Source of the DNA: Terriglobia bacterium
GTDB taxonomy: Bacteria; Acidobacteriota; Terriglobia; JAIQFV01
Assembly: GCA_020073085.1 (NCBI GenBank)
Contig: JAIQFV010000010.1
Location: forward strand, 1 to 64,000
DNA: 64,000 bases
Direction: 5' to 3'
Positions 36,631-46,201 of the stretch are shown piece after piece (positions within the stretch are counted from its first letter, which is position 1; each line of letters starts with the position of its first letter). Both the position numbers and the translations under genes were made by a program. The notes under the pieces were generated by a model that saw only the letters and a program-made list of their open reading frames with translations, made no database searches and was not told where the DNA came from.

Positions 36631-37217
36631 GGCCCTTCCCGTTGAAGTTGCGCCCGCGACTCGGGCGGGACATCCGCCATGGTCGCATTCTGGCTCAGCT
36701 GCAAGACCCGGATGTAAGCCACAATCGCCCACCGGTCCCGCGGAGGGATTCGGGAGGCAAAGCTATACATCGCTCCAAAACCGTTAGTAATCACATCGAA
36801 GAAGTGTCCAACTGGCGCTTTTCTCAACCGGTCGATGTGGTAGGACGGGGGATGACGGAATCCGCGCTGGGGGATGATCCCATTGCCCGAGCCGGTACGG
36901 TCGTGGCAGGGAGAGCAGAAGATATTGAATCGTTCCCGTCCGCGCTCCAATACGCCCCGGGTCACCGGGAATGGAAAGGTCTCCGCATCCACGCCATTCA
37001 CCTTTCCGTTATAAAGATGTTCATCGATGCGGAGATGCCCGCGCGCCACTGTTCCTTCAACGAGCGGCCGGGCCGAGCGTCCATCGTCAAAGAACGTGCT
37101 GGGTTCGAGCGATTTGTATTTCGGTTGAACATGCATGTCGGTCCGACACGCCCCCAGGAGGAGCATCGCCATTGCCGCGGCTGCCAGCAAGATGAATTGT
37201 GTCCTGCGGTCGTTCAT
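36627..37217 (-). CDS. actE: Alternative complex III subunit ActE (monohaem cytochrome c lipoprotein)
   Basis: 196 residues from ATG 37217. The lipoprotein signal peptide ends LLLGAC, and one haem site FCSPCHDRTGSGNG is present with downstream IPPRDRWAIVAYIRVLQLSQ, typical of the actE C-terminus. Anchored at the periplasmic face, it passes electrons from the Act complex to the oxidase. The gene lies 4 bp after actD and overlaps actF by 4 bp. Confidence 0.92.
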   Translation of the reverse strand: MNDRRTQFILLAAAAMAMLLLGACRTDMHVQPKYKSLEPSTFFDDGRSARPLVEGTVARGHLRIDEHLYNGKVNGVDAETFPFPVTRGVLERGRERFNIFCSPCHDRTGSGNGIIPQRGFRHPPSYHIDRLRKAPVGHFFDVITNGFGAMYSFASRIPPRDRWAIVAYIRVLQLSQNATMADVPPESRAQLQREGP

Positions 37218-37221
37218 CGTC

Positions 37222-37758
37222 TTATCGCGATACCTCGGTGACCTCACGGGCATGCAAGCCTGCGAGAAAGTTCTTCGTCTTCTCCGTGTCAAACTTGGGA
37301 TCGCGGGCTTCGATGCACAGGAAGAACCGGTCCCGCGTTGCCAGCGCAAACCGCGGCGAGTTGAAAACCGGGTGATAAGGCATCGGCAGTCCATTGAGGG
37401 CCAACATCCCCAGTACGGCGGAAAGAGCGGCCACGAGAACGGTCATTTCAAATGTAATCGGGATAAACGACGGCCAACTGTTCAACGGTCGGCCCCCGAT
37501 ATTCAAGGGATAGGAGATGGCAGAGCACCAGTATTGCAGGTAATAGCCGCTGAGGCATCCGACCACCCCGCCAATCAGCACGATGACCGGAAGCCGGCGA
37601 TCATGGAACCCGATGGCTTCCGCCAACCCTTCGACGGGCAAGGGCGAGTAAGCATCCATGCGGCGATACCCTTCTTCCCGCGTCGCGTGTGCGGCGGCAA
37701 TCAGCGCCTCCGCGGTCTCGAATTCTGCCATGAGTCCATACAGCGGATGTCTTTTCAT
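37222..37758 (-). CDS. actD: Alternative complex III subunit ActD (DUF3341)
   Basis: 178 residues. It starts YGLMAEFETAEALIAAAHAT, the usual ActD opening, then has two membrane segments (LPVIVLIGGVVGCLSGYYLQ and FEMTVLVAALSAVLGMLALN) and the family block MPYHPVFNSPRFALATRDRF. ActD is a peripheral-plus-two-helix subunit on the cytoplasmic side. Six bp after actC. Confidence 0.92.
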   Translation of the reverse strand: MKRHPLYGLMAEFETAEALIAAAHATREEGYRRMDAYSPLPVEGLAEAIGFHDRRLPVIVLIGGVVGCLSGYYLQYWCSAISYPLNIGGRPLNSWPSFIPITFEMTVLVAALSAVLGMLALNGLPMPYHPVFNSPRFALATRDRFFLCIEARDPKFDTEKTKNFLAGLHAREVTEVSR

Positions 37759-37764
37759 ACCTTG

Positions 37765-39174
37765 TCATCCCTCGACACGGGCTTGCGTTCCCCCCAGGGC
37801 GGCCGGTTTCTTTTCCGGCGGCACGAGTTGGCGAAGTTCAAAGATCGAAATCATCGGAAGATATCGGAGGAACAGGAACAGCAGGGTCAGGAACAGGCCG
37901 ATTGAACCGACATACGTCGCGACATCCCACACCGTGCCGGAATAGCGATACCACATGGTCGGCATGTAATCCCGAGCCAGGCTGCCGACCACGATGACAT
38001 AGCGCTCCAGCCACATCCCAATGTTGACCAGAATGGATATCACCCACAGTCCGCTGATACTGGAGCGCACCCGGTTGGACCACAGAAACTGCGGGACGAC
38101 CATGTTGCAAAAAATCAGGGCCCAGTAAAATTTCATGTAGGGTCCGGTCATCCGGGACATGATCATGAACTTGTCGTACGGGCTTCCGCTGTAAAACGCC
38201 ATGAACGTTTCCATCACATATCCGTAACCCACGATCAAACCGGTGGCCAGGAGGATCTTGGCCATGTTGTCGAGATGGCGCTGGGTAATGAAATCTTCAA
38301 GCCCATAAACTTTACGGACCGGAATGGAGATGGTCAGCACCATGGCAAATCCGGAATAGATCGCCCCCGCCACAAAATAGGGCGGAAAGATGGTGGAATG
38401 CCATCCCGGAACAATCCCCACCGCAAAGTCGAAACTCACCACGCTGTGCACCGACACGACCAGGGGGGTAGCCAGTCCCGCCAGCAGTAAATACGCCGTC
38501 TCATAACGCTTCCAGTGGGCTGCCGAACCCCGCCATCCCATGGCGAGAATCCCATAAATCTTCTGACCCACCCGCCGCTTCGACCGGTCGCGAATGGTGG
38601 CAAGATCGGGAATCAGTCCGACGTACCAGAACATCAGGGAAACCGTGGCATAGGTGGACACCGCAAAAACGTCCCAGACCAGCGGGCTGCGAAACTGCGG
38701 CCACACCTTCATGGTGTTGGGATAGGGGAACAGCCAGTAAAACATCCAGGGCCGGCCCAGATGGAGCAGCGGAAACATCCCCGCGCAGGACACTGCGAAC
38801 AGGGTCATCGCCTCGGCAAAGCGATTGATCGAAGTCCGCCATTCCTGGTGCATCAGAAGCAGGATGGCGGAGATCAGGGTGCCGGCATGGGCGATTCCCA
38901 CCCACCAGACAAAGTTGACAATCGCCCATCCCCAGCCGACCGGAATTTCGATCCCCCAAATTCCCACCCCCAGCAGGAACAATCGGCCGATGGCAAACAT
39001 CAGCACCATCAGGAGAAAGAAGGCCACCGCAAAGCCGAAGATCCAGCTCCGCGGGGTCTTTTGGGTCAGCACAATGGAGCTGATCTTGTCGGTCACGGTA
39101 GCGTAGTTATAACCGGGACCGATCAGCGGCGCGGGTACGAGCTCGGGTGATCCCTTCAAGGGCTCTGTGGCCAT
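37765..39174 (-). CDS. actC: Alternative complex III subunit ActC (NrfD/PsrC-like)
   Basis: 469 residues, about ten membrane segments. NrfD-family features: VGWGWAIVNFVWWVGIAHAG, TLISAILLLMHQEWRTSINR, WPQFRSPLVWDVFAVSTYAT and LLAGLATPLVVSVHSVVSFD. ActC binds the quinol in the membrane and faces the ActB iron-sulfur subunit. Four bp separate it from actB. Confidence 0.94.
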   Translation of the reverse strand: MATEPLKGSPELVPAPLIGPGYNYATVTDKISSIVLTQKTPRSWIFGFAVAFFLLMVLMFAIGRLFLLGVGIWGIEIPVGWGWAIVNFVWWVGIAHAGTLISAILLLMHQEWRTSINRFAEAMTLFAVSCAGMFPLLHLGRPWMFYWLFPYPNTMKVWPQFRSPLVWDVFAVSTYATVSLMFWYVGLIPDLATIRDRSKRRVGQKIYGILAMGWRGSAAHWKRYETAYLLLAGLATPLVVSVHSVVSFDFAVGIVPGWHSTIFPPYFVAGAIYSGFAMVLTISIPVRKVYGLEDFITQRHLDNMAKILLATGLIVGYGYVMETFMAFYSGSPYDKFMIMSRMTGPYMKFYWALIFCNMVVPQFLWSNRVRSSISGLWVISILVNIGMWLERYVIVVGSLARDYMPTMWYRYSGTVWDVATYVGSIGLFLTLLFLFLRYLPMISIFELRQLVPPEKKPAALGGTQARVEG

Positions 39175-39178
39175 CAGG

Positions 39179-42100
39179 TCAGCTTTCTTCCATCTCGGGG
39201 TTCGGATTTCTTATCTTCGCCAGATAGGTCGTCCTTGGATGCGTGGTCAACTCCGTCAACAAGCCGTAATTCAACGTTTGTGCCTTGAGGCGCGAGACGC
39301 GACTCGTCGGATCATTGATGTCGCCAAAGACGATGGCCTCGGTGGGACATGTCGCCTGGCAAGCGGTCACCACCTCCCCATCGCGGACCTTGCGGTTTTC
39401 TTTCTCGGCATCAATCTTGGCCGCATTAATCCGCTGGACGCAGTAGCTGCACTTCTCCATGACACCGCGGCTGCGCACCGTCACGTTGGGATTCCTTTGC
39501 AGCTTGAGGCTGGCTGTCTCCCAGTCACCAAACTGATAGAAATTAAACCGCCGCACTTTGTAGGGACAATTGTTGGAGCAATAGCGGGTCCCGACACACC
39601 GGTTGTAAATCATCTGGTTCAGACCTTCGGCGCTGTGGTTGGTGGCTCCGACCGGACACACCAATTCGCAGGGGGCATTTTCGCAGTGCATGCACATCAC
39701 CGGCTCATGGTAGATCTCGGGATCGTCGGGGCCTCCATGGAAATAGTGATCGATCCGGATCCACTGCATCTCCCGGCTGCGGCGGACCTGGTCTTTCCCC
39801 ACCACCGGGATATTGTTTTCGGCCTGGCAGGCCACGACGCAGGCATTGCACCCGATGCAGCTATTCAGATTAATGGCCATTCCCCAGGCATATCCGGTGT
39901 CTTTAATCTCGGGATACAGCGTCGAGTCGGGCGGCGGAGCGGGATCCATCTCTTGCGCGAAGTGGGGGTTCTTCCGGTACTCTTCCAGACTCGCGACGCG
40001 AACGAAATCTCTCCCTTCCATACTGTGATGAATGTTGGTCACCGCCAGGGCGGCTTGCTCTCCGGTCCTCTGGATTTCCACGCCGGATCCGATCCAGGGA
40101 TGGACCGAGGTCCGGAGTGGGTAGGCGTTGAAGCCGGTCCCGGCGCCGATGCGGCCGGCGAGCGGACTGCCATACCCGAAATGCACCGTGAGGGATTCAT
40201 CCGCATGGCCCGGCATGATCCACGCCGGGGCTTTCACCTCGCGCCCTTCGAAACGCAGGCTCACCACCTCTTCATTGTGGATCCCGAGGCGGTCCGCCGT
40301 GGCGGAACTGATCCACACCGCGTTGTCCCAGGTCAGCTTGCTCATCGGCTTGGGCAGCTCCTGTAACCAGCCGTTGTTCACAAATCGGCCATCCCAGATC
40401 GTGGGGTCGGGCCGAAAAACAATCTCCAGAGGACGGGGAGCCGCGGCTTGGGCCGCAGCCGCCGATGTGCTTTGCGATGGCTGAGAAGAGGGGGACGATG
40501 CAATTCCCTTCTTGACGCTCACCGATTTTGGATTCAGGGCGGTCCCATCGATGAAGCCGTTATAAAGCGCGACCTCCCAGAATTCTTTAAAGCTCTTTGA
40601 ACTCAGACCCGCATTCTTCTGACCGTGATTCTTCCAATAGTCCTGCACAATCTCGTAGCCGGATCTTGTGGACCGGCCCTGCAGCGCGGCGAGCACCTCA
40701 TAGGCCGACTTGCCCGCGTACAACGGAGCGATGAGCGGCTGGATGATGGAGGTCGTTCCGTCATAAGTGCGAACGTCACCCCATGCCTCCAGGTAATGTG
40801 TTTCGGGGATGTGCCAGTGGCACAGTTGTGAGGTTTGGTCTTCATAGAGCCCCAGATGGACTGCCAGTTTGACCCTTCCAAGGGCATCGCCAAAAGGCAC
40901 ATCCGCGGGAGCGTTGAACACCGGATCCCCTCCCAGGATGAAGAGGGCCTCCACCTGGCCGGACTTCATATCAGAGACCAGGGCCTCGAGGGATTGCCTC
41001 TGGTCGATGGAATTGGCTTCCACGGGATCCGTATACACCACGGTCTTTCCGACGTTGCCCAACGCCTCATTCATCGCATGGCAGAGGGCGTGAACGATTG
41101 GAGGCTGCGGCTCCCCCGCCAACACCACACATGAGCCGCGGTGGCGTTGAAGATCGCGGGCTGCGGTGCTGATCCATACGCCCTCGCCAACGCTCAAAGA
41201 ACCCGGGCCTTCAAATCCGGTGGCGATCCCCAGGGATTTTGCCAGGAACCGGGCCAGTCCTACGATGTCGGTGGACCGCATGCGAAGGCGATGGTCCGCC
41301 ATGGCGCCGGTCACGGAGGGGGCGTTCTCGACAACGTACAACCGGTTCATCCCGCTCGGCTCCGCCTCCATACGGCGGCGTCTGGTGAAGTCCCGAGCAT
41401 AGCGGACGCAACCGGGGCCTGCGAAAAGAAAGTCGGACTCCAGAGAAAGAATGACATCGGCCTGGTCGAAGCGGTACACGGTTTCCACCATTTCACCGAA
41501 GGCCAACCGTGCCCCGGCCTTCAGGTTGTCGCGCCCGACGGGCTCGTATTGGTGCCATTGGGCGCGGGGAAACTCGGCCAGCAATTCCTGGAGCTGGGAG
41601 GCAAGCGTAGGTGAGGTCAACGTCTCGGTGAGGATGCGCAGCCCGGCGCCCTTGCTGATTTGCTGTTCGGCCCGGATCTCGTTCACAACGCCGACGAATT
41701 CGACCCAGGTGTTAATATTCCCGAGTCGGGACACCGTTTGCGACCGGTCCGGATCGTAGAGCGTCAGGATGGACGCCTGGGCAAACGCATCGGTCGCGCC
41801 CAGACTGGCGGGGTGCTGCGGATTCCCTTCGATTTTCGTGGGTCGCCCGAGGTGACTTTCGACCAACAAGCCCTTTCCGAATCCCCCGAACGGCATGGCC
41901 GTTGCAAAGAACAGGGGTTTGCCGGGCACGACCTCTTCCGGTTGACGGACATAGGGCAGGATCTTTTCCGTCGGCATGTGGGCGCAACCGGCCAGGCCCG
42001 CCAGCGCCAGCGAGGCCCCCATGAGTTTCAAAGCCTGACGACGGTCGAGGCCTTCCCCAAGCAAGCCGGATTGCCGTGGAAATTCATTGCGGAGAAACTC

Positions 42101-42235
42101 CAGAAATTCCTCGGTCCCGGCAAGCTCGTCCAGGCTTCGCCAGTACTCCCGGCCTCGTGTTTTCTCCAGACGCGCCCGAATGGAAGCCGGGTCAAGAGCC
42201 TGCCTGGAAATCCCCTTTTCGTTTATCGATGACAT
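39179..42235 (-). CDS. actB: Alternative complex III subunit ActB (molybdopterin-like + iron-sulfur fusion)
   Basis: 1018 residues from ATG 42235, overlapping actA by 13 bp; the longer frame lies over actA and is rejected. Residues 55-85 hold a twin-arginine-like segment (DRRQALKLMGASLALAGLAG) with a following Cys-Ala. The N-terminal 700 residues are the molybdopterin-oxidoreductase-like domain, which in ActB carries no cofactor. The C-terminus has four cluster sites: CIGCNACVVACQAENN, CMHCENAPCELVCPVGAT, CVGTRYCSNNCPYK and CSYCVQRI...ACQATCPTEA, for three [4Fe-4S] and one [3Fe-4S]. It moves electrons from quinol to the haems. Confidence 0.95.
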   Translation of the reverse strand: MSSINEKGISRQALDPASIRARLEKTRGREYWRSLDELAGTEEFLEFLRNEFPRQSGLLGEGLDRRQALKLMGASLALAGLAGCAHMPTEKILPYVRQPEEVVPGKPLFFATAMPFGGFGKGLLVESHLGRPTKIEGNPQHPASLGATDAFAQASILTLYDPDRSQTVSRLGNINTWVEFVGVVNEIRAEQQISKGAGLRILTETLTSPTLASQLQELLAEFPRAQWHQYEPVGRDNLKAGARLAFGEMVETVYRFDQADVILSLESDFLFAGPGCVRYARDFTRRRRMEAEPSGMNRLYVVENAPSVTGAMADHRLRMRSTDIVGLARFLAKSLGIATGFEGPGSLSVGEGVWISTAARDLQRHRGSCVVLAGEPQPPIVHALCHAMNEALGNVGKTVVYTDPVEANSIDQRQSLEALVSDMKSGQVEALFILGGDPVFNAPADVPFGDALGRVKLAVHLGLYEDQTSQLCHWHIPETHYLEAWGDVRTYDGTTSIIQPLIAPLYAGKSAYEVLAALQGRSTRSGYEIVQDYWKNHGQKNAGLSSKSFKEFWEVALYNGFIDGTALNPKSVSVKKGIASSPSSQPSQSTSAAAAQAAAPRPLEIVFRPDPTIWDGRFVNNGWLQELPKPMSKLTWDNAVWISSATADRLGIHNEEVVSLRFEGREVKAPAWIMPGHADESLTVHFGYGSPLAGRIGAGTGFNAYPLRTSVHPWIGSGVEIQRTGEQAALAVTNIHHSMEGRDFVRVASLEEYRKNPHFAQEMDPAPPPDSTLYPEIKDTGYAWGMAINLNSCIGCNACVVACQAENNIPVVGKDQVRRSREMQWIRIDHYFHGGPDDPEIYHEPVMCMHCENAPCELVCPVGATNHSAEGLNQMIYNRCVGTRYCSNNCPYKVRRFNFYQFGDWETASLKLQRNPNVTVRSRGVMEKCSYCVQRINAAKIDAEKENRKVRDGEVVTACQATCPTEAIVFGDINDPTSRVSRLKAQTLNYGLLTELTTHPRTTYLAKIRNPNPEMEES

Positions 42236-42873
42236 GTCGTGCAATCCGTCAGTTTTTGAATCTTGTATTCCTTCACCAGCTTCTCTCCCAACGCGAGTTG
42301 ATCGCGGGGCGGCACATAATCCATCTTGAAGACATCCTCCCGGGGCCGGACATACCGCTCCACGTTGCGATGACAATCGAGGCACCATTGCATCTGCATC
42401 GGATTCTCTCGAGCGGTGAGCGGCATGCGGTCGACGCGTCCGTGACAGGTGGAACAGCCGATGCCTTTGTTGAGATGGATGCTGTGATTGAAGTAGGCGT
42501 AGCCGGGAAGCTGGTAAACCCGTGTCCATTCCAGCGAAGTGTTGTTGCGGTAACTTGCCCGCACGGGCTCGAGCATGGGGCTGTCAGACCAAATTTGGGA
42601 ATGACAAGTCATACAGGTCTCAGTGGGAGGGATTCCTGCAAAAGAGGACTCCTCCACCGAGGTATGGCAAAAACGGCAATCCAGTCCCAGGCCGCTGACA
42701 TGGTGTTTATGGCTGAAAGGGACGGGTTGCTGGCGGGCGACGTTGACTTCCGTAAAATAAGGAGAACTATAAATGATGTAGGCCGCCCAAACGAGGCCGG
42801 CAAGGATAAAAACGGCCCCGTAGATGGTGAGCCTCGACAGGATGTTCGTGCTGCGATGAAATATCTGCGCCAT
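42223..42873 (-). CDS. actA: Alternative complex III subunit ActA (pentahaem cytochrome c)
   Basis: 216 residues. One N-terminal membrane helix (LTIYGAVFILAGLVWAAYII) and five CxxCH sites: CRFCH, CMTCH, CSTCH, CLDCH and CTTCH. This is the standard ActA architecture; it conveys electrons along the periplasmic face to ActE. First gene of the act operon, with a 5' leader of about 180 nt from the predicted promoter. Confidence 0.95.
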   Translation of the reverse strand: MAQIFHRSTNILSRLTIYGAVFILAGLVWAAYIIYSSPYFTEVNVARQQPVPFSHKHHVSGLGLDCRFCHTSVEESSFAGIPPTETCMTCHSQIWSDSPMLEPVRASYRNNTSLEWTRVYQLPGYAYFNHSIHLNKGIGCSTCHGRVDRMPLTARENPMQMQWCLDCHRNVERYVRPREDVFKMDYVPPRDQLALGEKLVKEYKIQKLTDCTTCHR

Positions 42874-43056
42874 CGCCGGGATTCTACGGGTGTGGATGAA
42901 GACGTCTTCGCTGCCCGGCGGAACACCTGTCCGCGACCGGGACGCGCTCGGTCGGAAGACAGGACTCCGCTTCGGACATTGCGAGTTACTCGCCGGGCCT
43001 TACACCCCGCGAGAATTGACAAAACCTGCCTCTAAGCATTTTGGAACAGAAACGGA

Positions 43057-43085
43057 AGTATATTAATGTCCATGGGCGGAGTCAA
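43057..43085 (-). promoter_or_regulatory. Sigma70-type promoter of the act operon
   Basis: Minus strand TTGACT (-35, 43080-43085), 17-nt spacer, TATACT (-10, 43057-43062): five of six matches in each hexamer at ideal spacing. The transcription start would be near 43050, about 177 nt before actA. Confidence 0.75.
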
Positions 43086-43100
43086 CTATTTTTAGCCATC

Positions 43101-43117
43101 ATATCGTATTACGATAT
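43101..43117. promoter_or_regulatory. 17-bp palindromic operator upstream of the act promoter
   Basis: ATATCGTA-T-TACGATAT is a perfect palindrome that begins 16 bp upstream of the -35 of the act promoter, i.e. about -51 to -67. That position suits an activator or a regulator acting from upstream. The binding protein is not known; the half-site recalls PadR- or ArsR-type sites. Confidence 0.65.
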
Positions 43118-43251
43118 ATAGGAAAGAATCCCGACAGCACGCGGCCTTTTGCGAGTCTTCCGACGGAGTCCCGGGCCGGAAGGAAGGGGTGCGCTCAATC
43201 TGGATCTGGAGGGGGGAGGTCAGCGGGGTGAGGAGGGGGCGGATTCGCCCT

Positions 43252-43669
43252 TTATTCAATTGGTTCCGGTCGAAAGATGCTCGTTCCCGCCAGGATCCCC
43301 CCGATGAATCCAAAGCCCAGGCTCCAGGATGGAGGCATCAGCGTGACGAAAATATTTTCGCGGGGAGCAGGGAGGGCGTCCAGGGTGAGAAAAGGAATGC
43401 CGTCGTGGAGCAGGGAAAGCAAGTAGGCCCACAAGGACCGCTTCTCTCCCCGGCGAAGAGGAATGAGCGCGACAAACACCTCGACAAACAACAAGCAGGT
43501 GATCGCCGGGGCCCCCTGCCCAAAGATAAGGGCCCACTCGAGTGCAGGCGTCCGGATAGGGGCAGGCGATGGCGATCGACGCGACGATGATCAGGGTTGC
43601 GCCGATCGCCGAAAGGACAGACCCCCAGCGAAGGGTTTCCTCGCCAACACCTATTCCGCTATGGCCCAA
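43252..43669 (-). pseudogene. Small membrane-protein gene split by a frameshift
   Basis: From ATG 43669 one frame gives MGHSGIGVGEETLRWGSVLS followed by a helix AIGATLIIVASIAIA; after that it turns to Cys/Pro/Arg-rich nonsense. A second frame continues as ALEWALIFGQGAPAITCLLF, VEVFVALIPLRRGEKRSLWA and FVTLMPPSWSLGFGFIGGIL, ending at 43252. Joined near 43540-43565, this makes a plausible protein of about 138 residues with three to four membrane helices. It could be a decayed gene or a sequencing indel. Family not recognised. Confidence 0.55.
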
Positions 43670-43690
43670 CGGTTCACAAGCTGGAAGGAG

Positions 43691-44068
43691 TTACCAGGAA
43701 CGGTGTCCGCCGCCGCCACCACCCCCACCATGTCTCCCGCCCCGACCGCCTCCACCGCCTCGGCCACCACCATATCCGCCTCCACCCCCGGGTCTTCCAC
43801 CCCCGCCCGGGCGCCGCTCAAACGACGGACGCGGGCGGGCCTCATTCACGCTCAGTGCCCTGCCTTTCAGATCGGAGCCATTCAGAGCGGTGATTGCAGC
43901 CTGGGCCTCAGCCTGATTAGGCATTTCCACGAAACCAAATCCCCTCGGTTCGCCACTGAACTTGTCCCGGATGATGTTGACCGCCTCGATCTGTCCGAAG
44001 GACTGGAAAGCAGTCCGAATATCCTCCTCACTGGCGTCTCGAGATAAATTACCCACGTAAATGTTCAC
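43691..44068 (-). CDS. RRM RNA-binding protein with glycine-rich tail
   Basis: 125 residues from GTG 44068, chosen because AAGGAGA lies 5 nt upstream. A single RRM with RNP2 (NIYVGNLSRDASEEDI) and RNP1 (PRGFGFVEM). The tail from about residue 85 is Arg/Gly-rich (GGGGYGGGRGGGGGRGG). Similar one-RRM-plus-Gly-tail proteins occur in cyanobacteria and other bacteria, where some are cold-induced; here the role is likely RNA binding or chaperoning. Flanked by a frameshifted gene and a gene-free stretch. Confidence 0.9.
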   Translation of the reverse strand: MNIYVGNLSRDASEEDIRTAFQSFGQIEAVNIIRDKFSGEPRGFGFVEMPNQAEAQAAITALNGSDLKGRALSVNEARPRPSFERRPGGGGRPGGGGGYGGGRGGGGGRGGRHGGGGGGGGHRSW

Positions 44069-44808
44069 AATGATCTCCTTATTGGTTTGGGCCGTACTGC
44101 TTGAGTTAGGTTCAATTGTGGAACGCAACGCCACGGAATCCCTCATCATTCAGGCCCTTCCGCAACGGATCGCTATCTTCGAATGAGTGGATCGAAGCGC
44201 TTACGTGGGTTGTACTGGTGGCTTGGATAATAGTCGAACCCAGAAGGCACGCCGATACCAGGGAAAACGAAACTCAGGACATATTCAGATGTCTAAATCC
44301 TCGTGATTGATGGCTCCCGGCACAACGGAATTCCGTGTGTCGGAGACCAATTGTCATTCTCCGGCGATGCATGCCTGCGTTCGGTCAGCCCTCAGGCCAC
44401 AGTATTATCCGATGAAGGTAGCGTCGCCCCCAGGGGGAGACGATCAAAACCAGTATACGCTACCTGGGGATTTCAAGCCAATGATTTTAGCTGTAGATGT
44501 GAGATTCAAACGAAGGAGAACTTGGGCGCTCGGGATGCGCGGGTGCCGCAGACAGGCGCTTTCTGCATGTCTGCCAACCCCAGCCAAACAGATTGATTCG
44601 ACGGATCGTCAACCTCCTCACCCCAACAACCCCTCCTGACGCCTCCGTAAGCCTTGCCGGCGCATGCATGCAAAGAACGCATGCGTGCGGCACCCCAAGT
44701 CAATCTTTCCCATCGTGTCCGAGACCAAAGATGAGCTGGGTGCCACAGACATGCAGAGAGTGGGTGCATATCGCGGGGAGATTTCTATTAGGCCCGGGCC
44801 TCAGCGGT
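44069..44808. other. Gene-free stretch upstream of the RRM gene
   Basis: No supported gene. Two related segments GGTGCCGCAGACA (about 44549) and GGTGCCACAGACA (about 44740), and a GCATGCATGC...GCATGCGTGC inverted pair (about 44663-44688), suggest repeat debris. Short frames here are compositionally unconvincing. Confidence 0.5.
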
Positions 44809-46182
44809 TCAAGCGACGGTGCGCCGGCGCCAAAGCAGAACACCCAGCGCAATCCACACCGCCAGCACCACGTACTCGTAACGGTGGAAGCTTCCGGGAA
44901 TAGCGGGGAGCACCTTCATGAGAATCAGCATCGCGGCCACGACCATCCCCGCGTACCCAATCATTCGCCCACGATGGGACGACGCTCCGCCTGCCCCTTT
45001 GAGAAAGGCAAGGCAGGTCGCAAACCATCCTACCGCCGAAGTGAGCGACCCCACTTCGGAGATGGGAACCAGGACCGCTTGTCCAAGGAAGGAGGCGATC
45101 GCCGTCAGGCAGCCCACAAAGACGATGGAGACGGCAGGGGTGCGGAACCGCTCATGCACCCGGCTCAGTTGCTCGTCGAGCAGGGACCGGCGACCCATCG
45201 CGAAGAGCAGCCGTGTCGAGGTCAGAAAGTTTCCATTAAAGACCTTGAGCAGGGAGAGCAACACACCGAACATGATCAATTGCACCAGGAAGCGCGATCC
45301 GAAGGCTCGCTCAAAGGCCACAGCCGTCGCAAACCGCTCCTTCGTCAGGCTCATCCAGGGTTGGACCATGGACACGACCGCAATGACTCCAACATAAAAG
45401 ACGATTCCTGCACCGAGGGCGAGAAAGATGACCCGCACAAAGTGCTTTGACTTGAAATCGACGGCCGCCTCCTCCGAGGCCTTGGGTGCGGATTCAAACC
45501 CGGTCATGAAGTACGGAACAATTTGAAGGACCATCAAAGTGGAAAGCAATCCGCCGGTAACCCCCCGGCTGTCGGCGAAGGGCGGCATGAAATTGTGGGT
45601 GCTCCCCCGAGACCAGCCCAGCACCGAAAAGATGACAAAAATCGCCAGCAGGCCGAAGGTGGTCACATTCTGAAACGCGGCGCTCACTTGAACTCCGCGG
45701 TAATTCACCAGGGTGATCATTGCAGTGAGAACCAAACCGGCGAGCAGATGGGGCAGGAAGACGGGATAGCCTCCCACGCGATAGAGCTCCATGGCATTCA
45801 TCGAGGGGAAGACATAAGAGGCCACTCGCCCGACCGCGACCGCCTCGTACGGGCACACGATCAAGTAGGCCAGGGTCATCGCCCAGCCGGTGGAAAAGCT
45901 CACCCAACGGGGAAAAACGGCGCCCGTGTAAGCAATCTCGCTTCCCGCATCAGGCATCCGCTCCGTGAGTCGCCCGTACACATATCCGATCGGAACAAGC
46001 GCCAGGCCGCCGATCAGAAAGCCCAGCATCGCTCCCACCGCTCCCCCGCGCGCCAGCCAATCATCGATGACCACCATCCAGCCCACGCCGACCATCGATC
46101 CAAAGGCAAGGGTGAAGTATTCCTTGGCGTGCAGCGCGTGCCGGAGCGAGGGATTCCCTCTTTCGATTGAGTGGACGGTCAT
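44809..46182 (-). CDS. APC-superfamily amino acid permease
   Basis: 457 residues from ATG 46182 (GTG 46200 is an alternative). About twelve membrane segments. The APC signature is in the first helix: HALHAKEYFTLAFGSMVGVG, with the GSMVGVGW turn that binds the amino group of the substrate, and TERMPDAGSEIAYTGAVFPR in helix 3. Substrate unknown. No neighbouring metabolic genes indicate it. Confidence 0.88.
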   Translation of the reverse strand: MTVHSIERGNPSLRHALHAKEYFTLAFGSMVGVGWMVVIDDWLARGGAVGAMLGFLIGGLALVPIGYVYGRLTERMPDAGSEIAYTGAVFPRWVSFSTGWAMTLAYLIVCPYEAVAVGRVASYVFPSMNAMELYRVGGYPVFLPHLLAGLVLTAMITLVNYRGVQVSAAFQNVTTFGLLAIFVIFSVLGWSRGSTHNFMPPFADSRGVTGGLLSTLMVLQIVPYFMTGFESAPKASEEAAVDFKSKHFVRVIFLALGAGIVFYVGVIAVVSMVQPWMSLTKERFATAVAFERAFGSRFLVQLIMFGVLLSLLKVFNGNFLTSTRLLFAMGRRSLLDEQLSRVHERFRTPAVSIVFVGCLTAIASFLGQAVLVPISEVGSLTSAVGWFATCLAFLKGAGGASSHRGRMIGYAGMVVAAMLILMKVLPAIPGSFHRYEYVVLAVWIALGVLLWRRRTVA

Positions 46183-46201
46183 CCGATTCACAAACCTCAC
46201 C

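Noticed and set aside
43256-43669. Reading the 137-residue frame as a complete protein
   Set aside because: After the first helix the composition becomes Cys/Pro/Arg/His-rich and unlike a protein, while the overlapping frame continues a membrane protein. A frameshift explains both.
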